DNA from: Phoenix dactylifera
Taxonomy: Eukaryota; Streptophyta; Magnoliopsida; Arecales; Arecaceae
Direction of reading: 5' to 3'
Assembly: GCF_009389715.1 (NCBI RefSeq)
Contig: NC_052395.1
Span: 17,524,229-17,588,228 of the forward strand
Length of the DNA: 64,000 bases
Both the position numbers and the translations under genes were made by a program. Under the pieces are notes generated by a model. It saw nothing but the letters and a program-made list of their open reading frames with translations, made no database searches and was not told the DNA's origin. Positions 1-20,364 of the stretch are shown piece by piece. The stretch's first letter is position 1. The number at the start of each line of letters is the position of its first letter.

Positions 1-636
1 GAGTTTTGACATTGATAATCCTGGCCAACTTCGTCCACAACAACCCTCTTCATGGGATCGGCAAAGAAGAGTTCACCTTGCATTCCGCAACATTCTCGCT
101 CCATTATGGACATTGTAGCAGGACTATGCTATGTAACCCCATCATCCATGATACTTCTTCGCCGCCCACTCAGAGTGCACCACATATTGGAACCCTTGGT
201 AGTTCTCAGCAGTTCTCAGTTCCATTATTATGACTGAAAAACTTGACCACATTTCCATCTATTTCGAGAAATTTATGAAACCAGTTTCACTTTCCAATTC
301 TTTTAGACCTTTCAAAGTTCAGGGCTATATTTGGTTTAAATCCATCCACCATCATATACTCTTTAGGCTATACCTTTGGAGTTTCTCCATCGGCGAAGGT
401 GCACCTACCTGCTGTATGATTTCTGCTTTCCTTCTATAATTTTCTCATGAAATACGAGTCCAAAAATGCCAAACTTTTATTGCAGTTATAAGTAGAAGAA
501 AATTCAAATATCACCTGCTTGTATATCAAATAAAGGCATGCCTACCAATGGACATAGCAAACATGCCAGTTAATATGTCAAGCGTGCCGTTGCCGTGTTC
601 GACACACAAGTGACTTATTTGAATCTGAGCTGAAAT
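1..636. other. Window start, no gene recognised
   Basis: This stretch lies beyond the 3' end of the receptor kinase gene. Short open frames on the plus strand (up to 75 codons) match no family I recognise and have no splice or promoter context. It probably includes the 3' UTR of the kinase gene, but no clear polyadenylation signal stands out. Confidence 0.4.
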
Positions 637-9744
<9,108 letters not shown>

Positions 9745-9956
9745 TTCTCTTCGTATATTTCATTCATGAACAGCAGCTCCCAGGAAACCAAAAGTTTTGA
9801 GGATCAAGACCTGATCCGATCCTGCTGCTCTGGGGAACAAAAGTGAAACTATCACAGCATCTTTCCCGACACTGATCTAAGCAGGCAGCACAAGAGAGGG
9901 GAGTTGATACTTGAATGAAAAATATTCCACGAAACTCACAAGAAAACCCATTGAGA

Positions 9957-9964
9957 AAAATATA
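9957..9964 (-). promoter_or_regulatory. Possible TATA element for the CRK gene
   Basis: TATATTTT on the minus strand about 215 bases upstream of the CRK start codon. The distance would leave a 5' leader of roughly 180 bases. This is a weak call from position and composition only. Confidence 0.25.
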
Positions 9965-11160
9965 TGTGGAGCGCAGAGAGCCCCCGTCAGCTAAACCAAC
10001 TCTTGGGAATTACGTCAAGCGGAGATATAGATCGAGAACAAGTTATGACGACGCTCTCTTGATGGCAGAGATCTATACGGAGTCCAGAGGTTGAGACAGG
10101 AGATGTATCTGCTGCTTTTTCTTCTGATGGGATGACAGAGGAAACTCTGGAGAATTGTGGTGAGAGGAAGGCGCCCGACTCCTTGCAGGGACTCTGCATT
10201 TTCCTGGTTCTATTTCCCTCTTTTTCTTCGGTTTCTTCCTCACCGGTCCTCCCGGCGACTTTTCTCCGAGCCACGACATTATGATCGCTCGAAAGCGGCG
10301 AGTGGCAGTTGAGCCCTAATATGTTGGACGTGGCCTAGCCGGATCCATCAACTAGCCTACCAAGCCAAATCGACCTATTTGGCTGAGCCTGATGTTGGGG
10401 CGAGGGGCGAGGGGCTCAGAATGACCGGTAAGCCAAATCGGTCATCTAGCTTACCCCCTTCCATATGAAGTTGCTGCCAGCTAGATTTCTTTGAGAATTG
10501 TCGGGATGTTACCAGGACTCCCACCTCCCTTGTTTTGGTTCCCACGAGCCTTTTCTCCCTTGTTTTGAAGTCAATTAGCGTCGTTGTCTTCTCCGGCCAT
10601 CCCTCCCTTCTCAATGGCCTCCAGCTGACGCTGAAGCTCCAGCTGACAATAAGTAAAATGATGCTCGATTTGACGTTAAGCCCTATCTTGTTTTTCTTTT
10701 CTCATGTCTTACTTATATTGCTGGTCGTTTGCCGTCATCTACTGCCATTGACGATCGTCGGCTCCTCGCCACACCATAGATGCTTGCCAGAGCTGACAGT
10801 AGCTCCTTTGCTCCCGATAAGGGACTAGTTCATCACCGGCCCTATTTTCCCTCATTTCCCTCTCTTCTTTTTTCTCTATTTCTCTCTCTTCATGTGATTT
10901 AAGTGGACGTCGATCGTCGTTCCCTGCCTTTCTCTCTCCCTTGTGTATCGGTGGGCCCAGTTAAAGGTTCTTGCCTTTCTCTCTCTTCCTCTTTGGATCC
11001 TTTGGGTTGATCTATCTTCATTTGACAATTGCCTATGTGTCGGCACCCACCCGACCCTTACAGTGCACCGATGGACTCCACCACCATCAATTTCTATTAA
11101 ACTATATGTACCATAATCTGACTTTTGTTTCATAATTTGACCAGTTAGATTACTGTGATG
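9965..11160. other. CRK upstream flank, no gene recognised
   Basis: Moderately GC-rich, with several short open frames on both strands (up to 98 codons), none resembling a known protein. They lack exon context. It presumably holds distal CRK promoter sequence and possibly the edge of the degenerate gypsy element that follows. Confidence 0.4.
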
Positions 11161-11499
11161 GGAATGAACCATGTCGCCTGGTGTTGCTAACTAGCTAGCT
11201 TGACCTTTTGCTGCTCCAGTCCGAGCATGACACCACTCTGCTGCAACATACCAAATTGTGTCTTTTGCCCAATTTTGACCTTTTTTTTTTATTTTTTTTT
11301 GGATTCCTATTATGTATTTGGATTTCAAATTTGTTGAATATGGATACATTGGGCTTTGAATGACTTTGAATATATTTGGTTAGCTTGCTTAGTTCAATTT
11401 TTTGAGATTTCATGGTGAAAAGAGGTAAAATCTTACATTCCTTACTAGCTTTTGAATTATTGGTCATTTTCAATGCTTACGATCTTAAAAAATTTATAA

Positions 11500-12478
11500 A
11501 TAATGTCTGACATTGATGATTATATATTTTTATTAGAATTATGGATCGAGCATATGATATTATGAAAATTATGTTTTGTGAAAACAGAATGGTTCCAAAA
11601 TTGTTTATGAATTATGAACTTTATAGTGACATTTAGTATTTTTCAACCTATTAGTTTGTGTATATTTTAAGAATATATGACTATTTCAAAGGCTCTTAAA
11701 TAGATATATACGACTCCTAAAAAAAGATGTAGATCGATACCTAGAGCTAGTTTCTGTATGACCCACCAATGGGTATAAAGTTGACATATCAACTCGCTAG
11801 TAGGTATAAGTTGACATATAGCTCTGCCAATAGGTATAAAAGTTGATATATGGCCCTGCTAATGGTATAAAGCTGACATATGATCCTGCCAACAAGTATA
11901 AATCTAGCATACAAATTACAAACTACGATTTGTGATATTAGTCAATTATGAATTTGTTATAGGTATAAAGTAAAGCATTAATTTCAAGATCATTAATTTA
12001 TACTATGTTTGGCTGAATGGCAATTGTTTTAGGACTTTAATTGTATTTTAAACTTGGAACCATATTTATAAACTTCACATGATTTATACTTATGTAAAAA
12101 CATGATTGTTTTATGACTTGGTTTATTATATTATTACTATGAAATATTCTATTTTCAATGAAATTATCTTTAAAATGATTTTTGCTTGATCCTGTAAGGT
12201 AGTGATGCTTGCTTACTGAGCTGTGTAGCTCACTCTTCTTTTTTTTTCTTTTAGACAAGTAAGGAAGCTAGAAGTAGGGAATGATCCAATCTTGGGGGCC
12301 CGTGTTATCAAGCTTGGAGACTTTTAGTAGTAGATTTATAATAATTAATTGATTAAAATATTTTAGACTTGTAGTTGATGATTTATAGATTTTGAGATTT
12401 TGGAATGAGGACATTTGTATTTTAAAGATTTAGAAGCTCTAGCATGGATGTGTTATGCTCTAGACTTGGGGCATGACA
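11500..12478 (+). repeat. Degenerate Ty3/gypsy LTR (Tekay/Del-like)
   Basis: The segment ends in CTTGGGGCATGACA and is followed a few bases later by a tRNA-Met-type primer-binding site. It contains the phrase CTTACTGAGCTGTGTAGCTC, a feature I associate with LTRs of plant Tekay/Del chromoviruses. The 5' border could not be placed; 11500 is approximate. No matching 3' LTR is visible in the window, so the element is a fragment. Confidence 0.6.
11764..11905 (+). repeat. Short tandem repeat, about 33-bp unit, within the gypsy LTR
   Basis: Four to five imperfect copies of a unit reading approximately GGTATAAAGTTGACATATGG followed by CCCTGCCAAT. Unit length varies by a few bases. The array lies inside the putative LTR. 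Confidence 0.65.
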
Positions 12479-12483
12479 TAAAG

Positions 12484-12495
12484 TGGTATCAAAGC
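12484..12495 (+). other. Primer-binding site of the gypsy fragment
   Basis: TGGTATCAAAGC differs by one base from the common plant retrotransposon primer-binding site TGGTATCAGAGC, complementary to initiator tRNA-Met. It sits 5 bases after the LTR-like terminus TGACA. Confidence 0.65.
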
Positions 12496-12587
12496 AAAGA
12501 TTTTAATGTATTGAGCTCAATATAGGATGAGCGTAGATGGGACGGACATTAAGTACTTTAGGATAGACCAGCATTTTTTACCTCGAA

Positions 12588-12852
12588 TAGATGGTTTATT
12601 TGATCAGCTGCAAAGAGCACCAGTCTTCTCTAAGATTGATCTTCGATCCTGTAATCACAATTTGAATATTTACAGTAGAGGACATACCTAAGATTACGTT
12701 TTGAATGCGTTACGGGCCTTATCAATTGTTGATGATACCATTTGGGTATATACCAGCAACTTTTATGGATCCGATGAATAGGGTGTTCCAACCTTTTAAT
12801 CAAATTGTGGTGGTGATCATTGATGATATTTTAGTATATGTCAAGAGTAAAG
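12588..12852 (+). pseudogene. Ty3/gypsy reverse transcriptase remnant
   Basis: Translation across frames gives the gypsy RT blocks in order: FSKIDLRS (block containing the first catalytic Asp), an EDIPK-like segment, MPFGYIPATFMDPMNRVF, and VVVIIDDILVY, the IDD variant of the YVDD catalytic box. In-frame stops and frame changes interrupt it. Only about 90 codons of the palm/fingers region remain, only about 90 bp after the primer-binding site, so gag, protease and the start of pol have been deleted. Confidence 0.8.
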
Positions 12853-14170
12853 TGAGCATAACCTAATAAGTTATAGCGAGCTTAAGTTTATTAAGTTTAT
12901 AATTCCTAGGGTTTGACTTAGGATGTGTTTATAAGGCCTATACAATATTAAACTTTTTGATTAGGATAACGAAGTCTAGCCTTAGGCTGAGTCTTATCAG
13001 AGTTACATAATTAATATATATGAGAATGCATGTTGTGTTAATAAGTAAATTATATTATGCAATATTTATGTATCCATTAGTTTTTCGAGTAATTTGACAC
13101 CTAGACATGATAATCGGTGTAGACTATTGCAAATTCATGTTCATTAAGAAGAAAATTTTTAATCTGGGGACTAAGAACGAGTTCCATTGCACCAGAAAAT
13201 CCAATAAAAAATGATGAATTAGATTTGAAATTTGGATGAGTTGGAAGAGTTGAGATGTTTCACTTGAAGATTTCTAAATAAGGAAAAAAACTTCTTGATT
13301 GATGATTCTGGATCTTCTACGTAGAAGTAGACTGATCTTTTTATTTCCTAATTATTTAGTGTATTTATAAGTAGATAAACCTTTCGAAGAAGAATTTTAA
13401 GAAAAAGAAAAGAATTTGGAACACTGTAGATACAGGTATTTTCCCAGTTGGTAGAGATGACTATATTGTGAGTATGCAAATCATGCAACATACTAAAGCT
13501 TCTAATAAATTTAAGCAACCATATTTTGAGTCGGATTTTTGGATACCTCTTATATTATTGAAGACTGATGGGTATGTCAAATTAAAAACCAAACTTTAGG
13601 TCTATGAGTCGATTAAGGATCTCTTTCTATCATTAATGAAACCACCAGTGAAATCTGATACCAAGTAGAGATTGATTTGAGTGGCTTACATGAGTTTAAC
13701 AGAGTAAAGAGAAGACTTCTACTTCGAAGAAGATAATCAGAGGCAAGTTGATTTGGGATCCTTTTAATTTATTGGAGCATAAAGTTAATTTTTCAAAAAA
13801 TAAATGGATTTGGAGCTGTCTACTTGAATTGGCAATGGAGTCCAGGATTAACTCAATTTAGAATGATCTAGAGTATGGTAACTAGATCATATAATGGTTT
13901 TGAATATGGCAACAACTTTAGGGTTAATTATCATATGATATGCTCGAGGCAAATGAACAACAAGGAGATCCAAAACTTTATTCGGGTTCTATTGCAAATT
14001 TTGAAATTTCTGCATCTTTTCATTATCTAGTATGGAGTAGTATTTTAGTTACAAATAATTTAGTAAATCCTCAGAATTTTTGTAGGCATGGATCAGAGTC
14101 CCGTGAAAAATGCAGTACTTTTGAGTTATTTGGAAGCCGGATAGACACACTACCTTTAATTTAAAAGATG
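12853..14170. other. Degenerate coding-like sequence, unassigned
   Basis: Between about 13380 and 14160 the plus strand has stretches open in shifting frames, including a 74-codon frame at 13940-14164, and a piece reading QPYFESDFWIPLILLKTDGY. The character is of an old retroelement-derived sequence, but I could not place it in a family. Stops and frameshifts are frequent. No function should be inferred. Confidence 0.35.
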
Positions 14171-16312
14171 TTACGATGGAAAGCTTGATTTGGTTTTCCC
14201 AATTAAAGAAATTTTTATTAATATGGAAAGCAGAAAATTCTTGATTCTTAGGCTAATCTGAATGTTGCTATATCCCCAATAAGTTCTCTTATTGTGATTT
14301 GTGCTAAATAAAATAGCAAATTAATAAAAAAGAATTAAAAAATAAAATATCATTTTGAAAAGATAAAATAAACAAAAAGTCCAAACAAATAGAGTAAACT
14401 CAAACAAAATAAATATTAAATATGAACCAAAATAAATTGAAGGATGAAAAAGTAAAAAAAGAGAATAGAATAGATAATAGAAAGAGATAATATAAACATA
14501 AAAATTACAAAACTAAATTCAACAAGGAAAGTAAATAGAAAATAAAAATATTAAAGCATATCAATGAAAAATATACTTATTGTTGCAAAATTCCAAGCAC
14601 ACATCTAAAAGCAGATTACAAATGAGATATTAATTTATTGGATGCATTTAACATAATTTTTTATTAGTTTACTATTTTTCATGAGATTTAAATATGATAA
14701 ATTGTTTTTCAGTGAAAGTTACATGTGTTTAAAATTACATATAAATTTGTCGAGACTATATTTAATAAAAAATGCTAAAAATCACCCATTTACTCATCAC
14801 CACTTAGTTCACACCACAGTTGTGGAAACCAATGATTAGTAGGGGTGTCAAACTAACATTGCCAACCATCCGTACATGGCTTACCATGTCATGGCTAATT
14901 TTAACACTCTGCTTAATATATCAAATGATATATTATGTTATTTTGAATTAATTGCATTGTAACATATATGACTTTAAGCAAATTATATTAGGTGTAGGAT
15001 TTATTAGATAGGTTTTAGTCTGATATCATTTATTGATTTTAATATATTGTGAAGGGACTTGCTTATCATAAATTGCTATTTTTAAGGATAATTTCTTTTT
15101 CCCCATCAGCTAGAAGCTTTTTTCAATGAAAAAAAAACTATTTTTCTTTAATAAATGTATTTGCATGATATGATTCTTAAAATTGACATGATGATAACCT
15201 CTTACAATTATTTATATGTTAACCATTCACATAATGTGGGATGATTAATTTCTTATTGCATGGCCCGTACGTGTCATGGAATCTAATTGTTTAAAGATGA
15301 AAAGCAAGAGATTGGTAAGCTTGTTTTGGAATTAGATTGGAAGGGACTAACTAAATTTGTTATGGGTGGCCAGCACCTTGGTACATGCAAAGCGTAAAAA
15401 TAGTATAATAGAAATTCCAATTCAATCCAAGAAGACCTTTTTTCCCGGCAGAAAAAAAGGAAATGTCAGAAGGCTCAGTGGAGATAATGGTACGCAAACT
15501 TTCCAGTAAAAAATAAGCACAAAGTTCAATACGAAACATCCATGGAGAAAGGCCCACACACCATATAAATTTAATAGAGAAGGACCAGGATGACCTGCAC
15601 TTACAATCCATCTTGAGGAATCATTATGGTAGAACTCTTGCATATATGAATGTTGATCCCTACCATCCATCTCAAAACCCCAGGAGGGGGTGTGCAGGCT
15701 GAATCTAATATCAAGTAACGTAATCAATATAATGGACTAGAGAAAATCCAGATGATTTTACTTACAGTAGATCCAAACTTGGTCCACGTCAGAAATTTCT
15801 ACAGGAGGAGATCAGACAGACAGACAGAAATTAATAAAAAGGAAACGAACAAGGCAATTTTGAATCATAGATTAGGTTCTTTCCATCCATCAGAGAAATC
15901 CATATAAGACGAGTCAACACTACATAACAGGTAATGAATTCAAATAAAAACAAATATCGTTGTGGTTAGTGCCATCAATCTAGCATTCAGTTTCGGTGTT
16001 CATCTTTGATGTGGCATAAAATAATCAAACAATTAATGAGCAACAAATAGTACAATAACACCACAACAATGTAAACCTCCATGATATAATGATTGCTTTA
16101 TCCATTTTACTGGTAAACTAGCAAGTGGAAAGTGCACTTTAGAGGTAAAAAGTCTCCTTTTTTTAAAAAATAAAACATCTATGATACGATCATAATTAAC
16201 TATTAAAAAGTTCAGATATCAGAAAACTTTACCAAAACATTGAACCTCAATTTTTCTACACAACCCCCCCTCCCCTCCCCACCAACCGAAAGAAGAAGAA
16301 GAAGAAGAAAGC
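14171..16312. other. A/T-rich intergenic DNA, no gene recognised
   Basis: Mostly A-rich or T-rich sequence. A 101-codon minus-strand frame at 15422-15727 and an overlapping 83-codon frame have no recognisable domain. They could belong to the transcript that may start near 24.9 kb, but there is no direct evidence for that. Confidence 0.4.
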
Positions 16313-16632
16313 AGAATAGCATGACTATGTAATGTTCAAGAAGAAGATTCAGTATAAGCAAAGCAAGATATATATAATCACAAACTTGATATACCGTAAA
16401 ATAGCAAAGTGCCAGGAAAGCAAGAGACAGAATAGCATGACTATGAAATGCTCGATTGTGCAAGATGGATTCAGTACAAGCAAAGCAAGAAATATATAAT
16501 CACAAACTTGATATACCATAAAATAGCAAAGTGTCAGGAAAGCAAGAGACAGAATAGCATGACTATGAAATGCTCGAAAGATGGATTCAGTATAAGCAAA
16601 GCAAGAAATATATAATCACAAACTTGATACAC
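16313..16632. repeat. Tandem repeat, 116-122 bp unit, about 2.7 copies
   Basis: Copies begin at 16313, 16429 and 16551, each starting AGAATAGCATGACTATG and containing CAAGATATATAATCACAAAC. The second and third copies are more alike than either is to the first. The array has no coding capacity and follows a short GAA/AAG microsatellite. Confidence 0.85.
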
Positions 16633-17900
16633 CAATGATTTGTAACAGAAAAATAAAATGAAATTTCAAACATATATCTAAAACCAAAGTATATGAGATA
16701 TCAAAACAAATGAGATATCAAAACCAAAATAAAATAAACTGAAAATTGGATAATGGACAAACAGATGACTAACAGTTACTAAAATTAAAAAATAAAAAGC
16801 AGAAGAAAAAAGAAAACCAAATATGTAAAGGTGAATTTACAAAGGAGCAACAAAAACCTACAAAATAAATGATAAGAAGAAGAAACCATCAGACATATTT
16901 AGGGAAAAAAACAAAACCCAAGACATAAATCGAGATGAAACAAAAATACAAAATGGTAATCAAGCATCAATGAATGTATTAAACAAAATAAATGGGAGAT
17001 CTTGATTCTGAGTCAGGTAGTTGGTAGAAGAGTGCCTATTAAAATGCTCCTGTTTACCCTTTTTTTAAAGTGTAGAGAGCTATAAAAGATTCATCAACAA
17101 ACCCAAGGAGTTACTCCTTACACAAATTATGTGGATTCCATGAGCTGGGTAACATGCCATAAGATTATGAGATAACATCCATTAACCACACCATTTCTTC
17201 TTAATCAATCACATGAATCATAAACTGCGTTCATGTAAAAATTAACCTTGCTGGAATAGTTTTTAGATAAAGTCTCCTTACTAAAACGTAAGGTTGCTTT
17301 TAGGAAAAAAAAAATATTTCCTTTCAAGATTTATAATATCTTTCTCCTTTTCGACATTAAAAAAATATAGTGCACTAGACATCCTCAATCAAAATATTAC
17401 ATATCAAGACAGCATTTATAATAACGTAAAGCACATAGATACTCATAGGTACCAAAAGTATGATGGACAACCACATAATCAATCAATGTATAAGATATTA
17501 GAAGCACACTTACAATATGCGACAAAGATGTACATAGATTCTGCAACATCGAGATCTATTGGAGCAAATGAAAAGGCAGTTTAACATCCTTCAGTTTCAT
17601 TAAATCAAACTGTTACTAATTCAAGAGAAAGGCAATAAGAGATTCCTACAGCAGCAAATCATCAAAATTCTCTACTGAAGCCCTGACTTGCCATCTGCAG
17701 CGAGATATGCATATCAAAGACAAGCATTAAAAAATCATGGATAAATCAAATAATATATATTTAAACATGGACTACCAGCTTCTTAGAGAAAAATAACCAG
17801 AATATAATAAAGCACCCGACCCAATAAGAACACTGCTCATCCACAGTCTAGTAATTAGACAAAACCACATTCAAAGTTTCAAAATTCAAACTATCCTAAA
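16633..17900. other. A-rich intergenic DNA, no gene recognised
   Basis: Low-complexity A-rich sequence with CAAAAC and AAATAA words. A 96-codon plus frame at 17294-17584 has no family resemblance. Confidence 0.4.
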
Positions 17901-17903
17901 CAA

Positions 17904-18454
17904 GGTACGCTGAACCGGTACCAGTAGGTGTACCAGTCGCCTACCGAACCGGTTCGTACCGGAACCGGTCCGGTACGAACCGGTTCGTACCGGAACCGGT
18001 CCGGTACGAATCGGTCTTTTTTTTTTTGGTTCGCGGACGCGTATGGAATTTTTTTTTTTGCTTCGCTTCCGCGCCAGAGCTTAAATGCCGACCCGTGCGG
18101 GGCAGCAAGCAGGCGATTCCCAGTGCGGAGAATCGCTCCCGTGCAGCGTGTTGGGGAAAACCGCGTGCAGAAATGTCCGGAGCGCATGGGTGCGCGGCCC
18201 CGCCCCCGCGCGCTCTGCCTGAGGGAGCGCATGGCCCGAAAGGTTTCGGGCCATGTGCGAACCGGCTGGTTCGCACTAGTACGGGCCGATACGAAATCGG
18301 TACGCAGCCGATACGCATGTATACCAATCGGTACTAGCCCGAAAATAGCTGGAACCGGTATCCGGACAGCTGGAACCGGTATCCATACTGTCCAGGTACC
18401 GGTTTCAGGCCGAACCGGCCGGTTTGGACCGGTAACCGGCCGGTTCGGCAGACC
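17904..18454. repeat. GTACCGG-rich palindromic element, copy 2 (largest)
   Basis: About 550 bp, very CpG-rich against an A/T-rich background. It begins GGTACGCTGAACCGG and ends with the inverse of GGTCTGCCGAACCGG, matching at 12 of 15 positions. Near the left end is a duplicated self-complementary block built from GAACCGGTTCGTACC and GGAACCGGTCCGGTAC. The centre is GC-rich (about 18040-18240). Because the sequence is so palindromic, long open frames occur on both strands; I regard them as artefacts. Transposon class unknown. Confidence 0.65.
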
Positions 18455-19067
18455 ATGATCCTAAAAGACTAATGTGTACATCAGACAACAAATAAAGACA
18501 AAAGAAATCCCAATAAATAACTTTATTCACATACAGGCATAGTGAGGTTTGTGGAGGGATTGCAACATAACTAGACAACAATAATTATAAGGAGATAGCC
18601 ATTTGAATGTGAATCACAAATCATTACTTCAATTACCACCAGAAATATGAAATCAAACTCAAACAAATAAATACTTCAAATAAGTATCAGCAAACAACAC
18701 AAAGAAAACAATAAAATATTCAAAATGTTTACACAGTAATAGTAACAAATAATAGCTCTACCGTCCACAACATTACTTACAACTATGTCATTGCAGAACA
18801 ACACAGCAAATAAATAACCTAATCCAGAAACACATTTTGAACTCTAAATCCGACTCAAACTGAAATAACAAACAGAGTCATGTTCAAAACTCATCCCAAT
18901 CATCAATGAATAGGGAAGAAAAGATGATCAAAACCCAAAAGTCTTACAAGAAACAAACATCTTTTCAAGAACATCAAAACAAATAATACAATAGGCAGAT
19001 CAATGAAGAAAATAAGCCCACCTTAATCCCCAAAAGAATATCTGAAAGAGACTACACACATTTCCAA
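18455..19067. other. A-rich flank left of the copia element
   Basis: A-rich sequence with no recognisable gene, ending at the left target-site copy of the copia insertion. Confidence 0.4.
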
Positions 19068-19072
19068 CTCTA
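19068..19072. repeat. Target-site duplication, left copy (CTCTA)
   Basis: CTCTA directly precedes the 5' LTR and is repeated directly after the 3' LTR at 23945-23949. The neighbouring 56-bp tandem repeat preserves the uninterrupted site, which supports the call. Confidence 0.85.
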
Positions 19073-19336
19073 TATTCAAGGGTCACCGAAACACACCGGT
19101 CAAGTGATGGCTCAAACATCCTTGACCGATTCTACTGAAGGGAATCCCACATGAATAGGATCTCAAATAAGTTAAACCTCCCTCCATGATTGTAGAACCA
19201 CATGACCCTATTCTTCTGGTGTTATTGTTACATTCTTGTTACTATCATTCACACTGTACAAATCTGATATAAATATCAGGGACTGCTATAAACATTTCCA
19301 ATATAGAGAGAATCCATTCAATTTATTCTTCCAATA
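19073..19336 (+). repeat. 5' LTR of the copia element
   Basis: 264 bp, beginning TATTCAAGGGTCACC and ending ATTCTTCCAATA, directly followed by the primer-binding site. It is aligned end to end with 23681-23944 without gaps. The start carries one substitution (TATTC for TATTG in the 3' copy). Confidence 0.93.
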
Positions 19337-19348
19337 TAGTATCAGAGC
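19337..19348 (+). other. Primer-binding site of the copia element
   Basis: TAGTATCAGAGC, one base from the usual tRNA-iMet-complementary TGGTATCAGAGC, begins exactly where the LTR ends. Confidence 0.85.
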
Positions 19349-19369
19349 ACTAAAGTGACTCACATCAAA

Positions 19370-20364
19370 ATGTCCACCAGTGCATCGACTACTGAAGCTA
19401 ACCCATCTACTATCGCTGCCACCTTCATGACCTCAACCGCATCCTTCTCTGTCCCCTCCTCCGCCATGCAGCACCTTATCACGGTCAAGCTAACCTGTGA
19501 GAACTACCTCCTATGGAAAGCGCAGCTTGTCCATTACTTCTATGGACAAGATGTTTTTGGCTTTCTCGACGGCACAATCGTTGCCCCACCACCATACCTA
19601 CCGGGCACTCCTCCATCAAATGAAAGCGCTACCATTCCTAATCCAGCATACCATCAATGGCGTAAGCAAGATCAAATGATCCTTAGTACGCTGATGGCGA
19701 CACTTTCCGAAGGTGTCTTTGCCCAAGTGGTAGGCTATGGCACTTCACATGCTGTTTGGAGCGCTCTCGAGCAGAGCTTCGCTGCTCACTCCCGCGCACG
19801 AGTCGTACAACTTCGTACGCAATTGGCGAGTCTCAAGAAAGGTAACACCACTGTTACCGAATATTTTCAATCTCTTAAGAAACTGACTGATGAACTCGCC
19901 TCTGTCGGGCATTCTATGACGGATGATGATATCCAAAGTTATTTATTGGCGGGACTCAGATCCAATTATGATCCGTTTGTTACATCGATCACTACTCATC
20001 TGGACCCTTTGTCTCTTGAAGAAATATATCGTCATCTTCTGACCCATGAATCTAGATGAGCCGCAAATAACTCCCCTACTGCGGCATCTACTATTTTTTC
20101 GGCATCGGCAAATATTGCGACTCACAACAATCAACAGTCCCCGGGACGAAACGATGGCACTCGAGGGAACTCGTTCCAAAACCGTGGACGTGGTAGAGGC
20201 TCACGTCGCTCTAATGGGGGACGTTACCAGCAACAAACTCCTCGGGCCACATGTCAGATTTGTAACAAATCTGGACATAGTGCACCGATCTGCTATAGAA
20301 GGTTTGATCCATCCCTACAGGACTCCAACAATGTACCACAAACTGTTGCATATCATCCCAATTG
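19370..20364 (+). pseudogene. Copia gag polyprotein, broken by stop codons
   Basis: The first in-frame ATG is at 19370. The N-terminal part has the copia gag pattern (LTCENYLLWKAQLVHYF, then VFGFLDGT) followed by the UBN2-type gag helices (AQVVGYGTSHAVWSALEQSF). An in-frame TGA at 20057 ends the first 229 codons. The same frame then continues through an RG-rich linker and a CCHC zinc knuckle (C-X2-C-X4-H-X4-C, 20252-20293) to a second TGA near 20362. Gag normally packages element RNA into virus-like particles; this copy should yield only a truncated protein lacking the knuckle. Confidence 0.9.

Noticed and set aside
16313-16632. CRISPR-like array
   Set aside because: Direct tandem repeats without distinct spacers, in a plant genome.
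17891-18458. Open frames of 103-176 codons on both strands
   Set aside because: They arise because the sequence is palindromic and GC-rich; translations are repetitive (RTGPVRTG-like) on both strands.
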